A stretch of 64,000 nt of DNA from AP-15 sp963812675 (lineage in GTDB: Bacteria; Pseudomonadota; Alphaproteobacteria; ATCC43930; CGMCC-115725). The position numbers and the translations under genes were made by a program. Positions within the stretch are counted from its first letter, which is position 1; each line of letters begins with the position of its first letter. The stretch lies in the NCBI GenBank assembly GCA_963812675.1, contig CAWEWR010000021.1, positions 160,438 through 224,437 on the forward strand. Direction: 5' to 3'. Below the pieces are notes generated by a model. That model had not been told where the DNA came from, searched no databases, and was given only the letters and a program-made list of their open reading frames with translations. This document shows positions 58,944-64,000 of this stretch, one piece after another.

Positions 58944-60698
58944 ATGGGACATCAGCTCATGGGTTCGGTTTCGCGGCGCAGGCTAACGGTTGCCGCGACG
59001 ATTGCGGCTTTCTTCCTCTCGGGGTCCGTTCGAGCGGCCGAGCCGGATCTCGATCGTTTCAAGACCGAGATCGACGCGTTTGTCGGGCGGCTCGGACCGA
59101 GCTCGAACGGTACGGTCAAATGGGTCGGTTCGGATCCTTACGAGGTCCGGCACGATGGCGAGGCTTTGCTGGCGATCATCGAGAATGCTCGGCTGTCGCT
59201 AGATACCCCACAACCCGGCCAACTCGTTCTCGACCGCATCGAGATTCGAGAGATCGCCCGAAAAGACGAGGGCAAGCTGATCGAGCTCGCCCTCGCCTTG
59301 CCAAAGAACATCATACTCAGAGAGACCGACGGCACCGAAACCAAGATCAACCTGACGGGTGCGACAGCAGATACGGTGGTCGAGGCCGAGTCGGGGCGCG
59401 GCCGGGAAACACTTGTAGAGATCGCGAGCGCGCGGATCGATCATCCCAAAACCGGGACATGGGCCAGCCTCGGACCGCTCTCGATGTCCTCCAAGCTCGC
59501 CGCCGAGCCGGATGGCGGGTGGAGCGGACCGGTTGAATTCGAGGTCAAAGGGATAGAATACTTTCTGCCGCAGGGTCCCGTTGGCGGCGCGATCGATCGG
59601 ATCGCCTTTATTGGTAAAAGCGCCGGGCCAAGGCTAAACGAACTCGACAAGCTGCGCCACGCGATCGACCAACTGCAAGCCGACGACAGCAAATCACCGC
59701 AAGCCCGCGGCGCCGCGTTCCTGCGCACTCTCTCGACAATTTCGGAGCCTTTCAGCACAATTCGGGGTGAGTTCGCGATGGACGGTCTGACGGTCAGAAG
59801 CGTGACCGGCGAGACCCTCGTAGCCGTGGCGAAGGCGCGCAGCACCACTGAGGTCACCGGCCTCGACACGGAACAGGCGGCGATACGGTTCAGCATCAGC
59901 CATGAGGGCCTCGACCTCGCGCCATCGCTCCTCGAGTACGGGAAGGTGCCCCGCCGGATGGTGCTCGATTTCGGGGTCGCTGACCTCAGCACGCAAGCGC
60001 TGACGAACCTGCTCCACGCCCTCATCACCGCGACTGACCAGCGGCTATCGGGAGAGGGCGAGAGCGAAGCAAATAAGCAGGAAGTTGTTCAGCAGGCGCT
60101 CGGAGCCGCGGCTATGCTCAACCCAACCTTCCATGTCTATGACGTCGCGATCGACACCGAAGAGGTCGGAGTGGATTTAACGGCTGAAGCCAAAGGTTCG
60201 CCGCTCGCGCCGAAGGGTTACACGGCCTCGGGAGACGTGGCGGTCCGTGGGTTTGACTCGATCCCGAAGCTGAGCGGTGAGATACCGTTCGCCCAATACC
60301 TTCCGGTGCTCCGGGAAATCGGGATCGAGGGGACGGGGCCGGACGGAGCGCCTCGGCTTCGATTTCATCTCACCTCCTCGCCGACCAATTGGATCGCGAT
60401 CAACAGCAACGACGTCAGCGCCTGGTTCGACGGGACCGAGACGGCGGCCGGTCAGCCGCGCCTCTTGAAGCCATCCGATCCGCCCATGCGAGGCACCAAC
60501 GTCCAGAAGGTGCAGCGCGCCCTCACGGCCGCAAAGATTCCAGTCGAGCAGGACGGTGAATACAATTCGGCCACAGCCGGCGCGGTTGCTCGTTTTCAAA
60601 AGCAGAACGGTCTGAATGTCAGTGGCGTCGTCGATGCTGCGACTGGACGGCAGCTCGGCGGGATGGGCGACCCGCTGCGCCAAGGTGGCCGAAATTGA
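58944..60698 (+). CDS. Large exported protein with C-terminal peptidoglycan-binding domain
   Basis: The 584-residue protein starts with an Arg-rich signal (SRRRLTVAATIAAFFLSGSVRAA) and is mostly an extended beta-rich region of unknown family. It ends with a clear PG_binding_1 domain (residues about 520-580; MRGTNVQKVQRALTAAKIPVEQDGEYNSATAGAVARFQKQNGLNVSGVVDAAT). It should bind the cell wall. The middle is a repeated sandwich-like pattern, which I cannot name. GGTGGAAG precedes the ATG at 58944. Confidence 0.8.
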   Translation: MGHQLMGSVSRRRLTVAATIAAFFLSGSVRAAEPDLDRFKTEIDAFVGRLGPSSNGTVKWVGSDPYEVRHDGEALLAIIENARLSLDTPQPGQLVLDRIEIREIARKDEGKLIELALALPKNIILRETDGTETKINLTGATADTVVEAESGRGRETLVEIASARIDHPKTGTWASLGPLSMSSKLAAEPDGGWSGPVEFEVKGIEYFLPQGPVGGAIDRIAFIGKSAGPRLNELDKLRHAIDQLQADDSKSPQARGAAFLRTLSTISEPFSTIRGEFAMDGLTVRSVTGETLVAVAKARSTTEVTGLDTEQAAIRFSISHEGLDLAPSLLEYGKVPRRMVLDFGVADLSTQALTNLLHALITATDQRLSGEGESEANKQEVVQQALGAAAMLNPTFHVYDVAIDTEEVGVDLTAEAKGSPLAPKGYTASGDVAVRGFDSIPKLSGEIPFAQYLPVLREIGIEGTGPDGAPRLRFHLTSSPTNWIAINSNDVSAWFDGTETAAGQPRLLKPSDPPMRGTNVQKVQRALTAAKIPVEQDGEYNSATAGAVARFQKQNGLNVSGVVDAATGRQLGGMGDPLRQGGRN

Positions 60699-60742
60699 CC
60701 GTGGCGTTATGATAGCCTGTCCGCTTAGCGCAGGAGTGCACC

Positions 60743-61447
60743 ATGGACAAAATTTACCCCGACGCCCATGCCGCGCTTGCCGGCCTGCTGCAAGACGGCA
60801 TGACCGTGATGTCGGGCGGGTTCGGCCTTTGTGGAATCCCAGAGGCGCTGATCGCCGCGATCCAAAGCTCCGGCGTGACGGGCCTAACCGTCATCTCGAA
60901 TAACGCCGGAATTGACGGAGCCGGGCTTGGTTTACTCCTCGAGACCCGCCAGATCCGCAAGATGGTCTCGTCTTATGTCGGCGAAAACAAGCTCTTTGCC
61001 GATCTTTATCTCAGCGGCGAGCTCGAACTCGAATTCAATCCCCAGGGTACTCTCGCCGAGCGGATACGGGCCGGGGGCGCCGGCATTCCGGCATTTTTTA
61101 CCAAGACGGGTGTCGGCACCCTGGTGGCGGAGGGCAAGGAAATTCGCGACTTCTATGGGGAGAGCTACGTTATGGAGCGTGGCCTCGTCGCCGATCTCGC
61201 AATCATCCATGCCTGGAAAGCCGATCGCGAAGGCAACCTCGTCTACCGGAAGACTGCGCGCAACTTCAACCCGGTGATGGCAACGGCAGCGAAGGTCACC
61301 GTTGCAGAGGTCGAGAATCTCGTCGAGCCCGGCGTGATCGACCCCGACCATATCCACACGCCCGGTATTTTTGTCAAACGCATCGTGCGCTGCCCGTCTT
61401 ACGAGAAGCGCATCGAGCAGCGCACTGTCCGCAAGCGGGGCAACTGA
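60743..61447 (+). CDS. scoA: 3-oxoacid CoA-transferase subunit A
   Basis: The 234-residue protein shows the subunit A pattern: GMTVMSGGFGLCGIPEALI, GLTVISNNAGIDGAGLGLLLETRQIRKMVSSYVGENK and a GVGTLVAEGKEIR stretch. It pairs with the next gene to activate acetoacetate to acetoacetyl-CoA using succinyl-CoA. An AGGAG site precedes the ATG. Confidence 0.94.
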   Translation: MDKIYPDAHAALAGLLQDGMTVMSGGFGLCGIPEALIAAIQSSGVTGLTVISNNAGIDGAGLGLLLETRQIRKMVSSYVGENKLFADLYLSGELELEFNPQGTLAERIRAGGAGIPAFFTKTGVGTLVAEGKEIRDFYGESYVMERGLVADLAIIHAWKADREGNLVYRKTARNFNPVMATAAKVTVAEVENLVEPGVIDPDHIHTPGIFVKRIVRCPSYEKRIEQRTVRKRGN

Positions 61448-61465
61448 GGCAGAGGAGAGAGCACG

Positions 61466-62107
61466 ATGGCTTGGTCACGCGAGGACATGGCGCGCCGCGC
61501 GGCGGCGGAGCTAGAGGACGGCTTCTACGTCAATCTCGGCATCGGCATCCCGACCCTGGTATCGAATTTCATCCCGCCGCGGATCACGGTTCAGCTGCAA
61601 AGCGAGAACGGAATGCTGGGAATGGGCCCGTTCCCGTTCGAGGGAGAAGAGGACGCGGACCTGATCAATGCCGGCAAGCAGACGATCACCGAGTTGCCGT
61701 CGACGAGCTATTTCGACAGTGCGCAATCCTTCGGCATGATCCGGGGCGGGCATATCGACCTGTCGATCCTCGGGGCGATGCAGGTGGCGGAAAACGGCGA
61801 TCTCGCCAATTGGATGATTCCCGGCCGCGTGGTCAAAGGCATGGGTGGCGCGATGGACCTCGTCGCCGGGGTGAAGCGGGTCATCGTGCTGATGGAGCAT
61901 ACCGCTCGGGGCGAGCCGAAACTGCTGCATCGCTGCACACTCCCGCTGACCGGTAAGGGGGTGGTCGACATGGTGATCACCGACCTCGGCGTCTTTACGA
62001 TCGATGGCACCGGGATGCGGTTGACGGAACTGGCGCCCGGCGTGTCGATCGACGAAATCCGGCAAAATACCGAGGCCTCCTTCACGGTGCACTTCGGGCT
62101 GCGCTGA
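61466..62107 (+). CDS. scoB: 3-oxoacid CoA-transferase subunit B
   Basis: The 213-residue catalytic subunit has LGIGIPTLVSNFIP and the active glutamate in LQSENGMLGMGP, plus MGGAMDLVAGVKRVIVLMEHTARGEPKLL. It follows scoA by 18 bases with its own AGGAG site. Downstream, GCCCCGC / GCGGGGC (62111-62131) is a good terminator stem. Confidence 0.95.
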   Translation: MAWSREDMARRAAAELEDGFYVNLGIGIPTLVSNFIPPRITVQLQSENGMLGMGPFPFEGEEDADLINAGKQTITELPSTSYFDSAQSFGMIRGGHIDLSILGAMQVAENGDLANWMIPGRVVKGMGGAMDLVAGVKRVIVLMEHTARGEPKLLHRCTLPLTGKGVVDMVITDLGVFTIDGTGMRLTELAPGVSIDEIRQNTEASFTVHFGLR

Positions 62108-62110
62108 TCG

Positions 62111-62131
62111 GCCCCGCTAATTGCGCGGGGC
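62111..62131 (+). terminator. Hairpin after scoB
   Basis: A 7-bp GC stem (GCCCCGC / GCGGGGC) with a 7-base loop lies four bases after the scoB stop. There is no strong U-tract, so it could work with Rho. Confidence 0.5.
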
Positions 62132-62314
62132 GTCAGGCTGCTCTGGTGCGCACTTTTCCCGATCACCGCCGGCTGCTGACTTCTCTGCTCGTAACACCGT
62201 CGCAGCTTGACGTTGCTAACGGCGGTGCCGCCCGTATCGACCGCGGTCATCCTTTTTGCTAGATTTACGTCGCGCAGCGCGCTGCGACTAACGCGACAGT
62301 CTTCGAGCCCGCCA

Positions 62315-63472
62315 GTGCCTACTTCGTCGCGCGACCTCCGGCTGGATTTTTTCCGTGGTCTTGCTTTGATATTTATATTCGTCGATCACATCCCGGAGAA
62401 TATCCTCAGTTATTTTACTATACAAGCTGTCCAATTCTTTGATGCCGCCGAGGTTTTCATATTCATATCGGGCTACACTGCTGCTCTCGTGTATGGGCAG
62501 ACGCTCGTCTCGCAAGGAACGCTATATGCGACGGCCCGGATACTCGGCCGTGCCTGGCAGCTTTACGTCGCCCACATCTTCTTGTTCGTCATATTCATCG
62601 CCGAAGTGTCTTATACCGTCACGACCTTTAATAATCCAATGTACAATGATGAAATGCGGGTCGGAGACTTTCTCAACGAGCCGCACATCGCGATCGTCAA
62701 GGCACTCCTTCTCGAGTTTCAGCCGACCTTTCTCGATATCCTGCCGCTGTACATTTTGCTTCTGGTGATCTTCCCGATCGTCTTGCTTGGCTTGCGGTTG
62801 CGACCGCTGATCGTCTTATTGCCGTCGTTCCTGCTTTATCTCATGGTCCAGACCACAAACTTGTCAGTTCCGGCTTATCCGGAAGGGCACGTCTGGTATT
62901 TCAACCCTCTCGCCTGGCAATTTGTCTTCACCGCTGGAGCTACGCTCGGTTTCCCTTGGCGGCACGAGCGGCGCTGGTCGAGGTGGACTCGGCCGGTGTT
63001 GCCGATAGCTGCGGTCATTGTTGCGGCAGGGTTTGTCGTCAAGCTCAGCTGGACGATCCACGGTATTTGGGACCCGTTCCCTGGCCTCCTTCTCAAGGAG
63101 TTGTGGCCGGTGAACAAGAACAACTTGTCCCCGATCCGGGTCATCCCCTTCTTCGCAGCGGTCGCGGTCGTAGCCATTATCGTACCCGCTAATGCGGCCA
63201 TTTTGCGTTCGCTGGCAGCGAAAGCCCTGGTCTTGTGCGGTCAGCAATCGCTGGAAATCTTCTGCCTCGGCATCCTGCTGTCGGCGCTTGGGCATTTCAT
63301 CCTTTCAGAATACAATTCAGCAATCAGCACCCAGCTCCTCGTTAATCTTGCGGGTATTCTCGCTATGTGCCTAACTGCGAGAATGTTGGATTGGTATAAA
63401 ACCATGGGTCGAACGCAGGCGCCGCGGTTCGCGGCGACCCGATCCGCTCAAGGCAATCAACTCGGCAAATGA
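62315..63472 (+). CDS. OpgC-family membrane protein
   Basis: The protein has about ten membrane segments and the family start SRDLRLDFFRGLALIFIFVDHIPEN, then FFDAAEVFIFISGYTAALVYG. OpgC proteins succinylate osmoregulated periplasmic glucans; related members modify other glycans. The GTG at 62315 is chosen because it begins the family match, giving 385 residues. The ATGA overlap couples it to the SGNH hydrolase gene downstream. Confidence 0.87.
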   Translation: MPTSSRDLRLDFFRGLALIFIFVDHIPENILSYFTIQAVQFFDAAEVFIFISGYTAALVYGQTLVSQGTLYATARILGRAWQLYVAHIFLFVIFIAEVSYTVTTFNNPMYNDEMRVGDFLNEPHIAIVKALLLEFQPTFLDILPLYILLLVIFPIVLLGLRLRPLIVLLPSFLLYLMVQTTNLSVPAYPEGHVWYFNPLAWQFVFTAGATLGFPWRHERRWSRWTRPVLPIAAVIVAAGFVVKLSWTIHGIWDPFPGLLLKELWPVNKNNLSPIRVIPFFAAVAVVAIIVPANAAILRSLAAKALVLCGQQSLEIFCLGILLSALGHFILSEYNSAISTQLLVNLAGILAMCLTARMLDWYKTMGRTQAPRFAATRSAQGNQLGK

Positions 63473-64000
63473 GGTGGCGTGTCTCGGCCGGCGGGTTGGC
63501 GCAGCCGGCATTGCTTGCGGCGGGCGTAGTCCTAACTGTACTCCCACCCTTTTCATCGGCCTTCGGCGGCGCGCTCCCTTGCGACGTGCCGGACGAGCTG
63601 ACGCAATTCGACGACAAGCTGCCTCATCTGGCGGAGCGGCTGCGCGCGGGCCAGCCTGTCAGGATTGTCGCGATCGGCGGCGCGTCGACGACCGGATTGG
63701 CGGCGGGCTCGTCGGATCTCGCCTACCCCCATCGTCTGCAGGAGATCCTAGCCCGCTGGTATCCTTCCTCTTCGATCACGGTCGTCAATCGGGGGGTCCC
63801 GCGCCAAACCGCCCAACAAATGCTGGAACGGTTCCCCACCGACGTCATACCCGAAGATCCGGTTCTGGTGATCTGGGAAACCGGCACCACCGATGCCGTG
63901 CGTGGGGTTGGGGTCGACGATTTTGCGGCGTCAGTGCAATCCGGCATTGACGAGCTCAAGGCGCATGGGATCGACATCATGCTCGTCGACATGCAATTCT
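63469..64000 (+). CDS. Exported SGNH hydrolase-like protein, partial
   Basis: The frame starts at the ATG at 63469 (ATGA overlap with the OpgC gene) and runs off the window after 177 residues. It has a signal peptide and SGNH blocks: VRIVAIGGASTTG (Ser), VVNRGVPRQTAQQM and VIWETGTTDAVRG (GTTD for GxND). It probably acts as an acyl esterase or transferase on the glycan that OpgC modifies. Confidence 0.8.
   Translation, partial: MRWRVSAGGLAQPALLAAGVVLTVLPPFSSAFGGALPCDVPDELTQFDDKLPHLAERLRAGQPVRIVAIGGASTTGLAAGSSDLAYPHRLQEILARWYPSSSITVVNRGVPRQTAQQMLERFPTDVIPEDPVLVIWETGTTDAVRGVGVDDFAASVQSGIDELKAHGIDIMLVDMQF

Noticed and set aside
1..64000. CRISPR arrays, prophage genes, integrons, rRNA operons
   Set aside because: No evenly spaced identical repeats, phage structural genes, integrase or rRNA sequence were found by reading.

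Overview
The window is dense, high-GC bacterial chromosome with about 63 protein genes, one tRNA, one riboswitch and one complete insertion sequence. Gene content and order point to an alphaproteobacterium, probably Hyphomicrobiales (Rhizobiales). The evidence is an hdac-xseB-ispA-dxs run, thrB-rnhA followed by a Prx5-type peroxiredoxin, a coenzyme B12-dependent ribonucleotide reductase, isovaleryl-CoA dehydrogenase with RidA and acyl-CoA dehydrogenase, an OpgC-type membrane protein, and rhizobial-type intergenic palindromes. The genus cannot be fixed from the sequence alone. No phage, plasmid or CRISPR signature was seen.

Layout. 1-2.4 kb: the 3' end of nrdJ, a small ORF, a palindromic mini-element, a hicAB toxin-antitoxin pair with a perfect 26-bp palindrome at the hicA start, and a decayed hicB copy. 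2.4-7.7 kb: a secreted glucose/sorbosone-type dehydrogenase coupled to a PLP dehydratase, then acyl-CoA dehydrogenase/RidA and ivd on the minus strand, with tRNA-Leu(GAG). 7.8-14.6 kb: lipB, an unusual periplasmic-binding/histidine-kinase-like ATPase fusion, a Tat-exported bicovalent FAD oxidase, and an orphan CoxL-type molybdenum hydroxylase. 14.7-20.2 kb: trpBA, an HpaB-type flavin monooxygenase and a polytopic glycosyltransferase. 20.3-27.9 kb: thrC, an M16 peptidase, an acetyltransferase, a broken yqgE, a peroxiredoxin, rnhA/thrB, an SGNH hydrolase, a CDGSH protein and a lipoprotein.

28-36 kb: ADP-heptose synthesis (hldE facing gmhA-gmhB) and a complete branched-chain amino-acid-type ABC importer whose genes are chained by 4-bp stop/start overlaps. 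36.2-37.3 kb: an intact IS1595-family element with an 8-bp target duplication. 37.8-42.3 kb: a GlcG/HbpS-type protein, threonine aldolase, MaoC and CaiB/BaiF proteins and an extradiol dioxygenase. 42.5-46.7 kb: the isoprenoid cluster dxs-ispA-xseB-hdac. 47-49.5 kb: a DUF423 protein, a glycosyltransferase and a sugar epimerase. 49.9-53.8 kb: yajQ, a beta-hydroxyacid dehydrogenase, a Rieske oxygenase and a rhomboid protease.

53.9-56.2 kb: a TPP-riboswitch-controlled thiO-thiS-thiG operon in which thiO has no ordinary start codon. 56.4-64 kb: a lone receiver domain, a Crp/Fnr regulator, a phosphotransferase, a peptidoglycan-binding-domain protein, a 3-oxoacid CoA-transferase pair, and an OpgC-type protein coupled to an SGNH hydrolase that runs off the window.

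Working together, many genes serve amino-acid and acyl-CoA metabolism (ivd, acyl-CoA dehydrogenase, RidA, CoA-transferases, Liv importer, threonine genes), with aromatic and heterocycle oxidation (HpaB-like, CoxL-like, Rieske, extradiol dioxygenase) and envelope sugars (heptose, glycosyltransferases, OpgC). A recurring C/T-rich palindromic repeat family sits between or inside genes at five places. In two of them it appears to have been captured into coding sequence.
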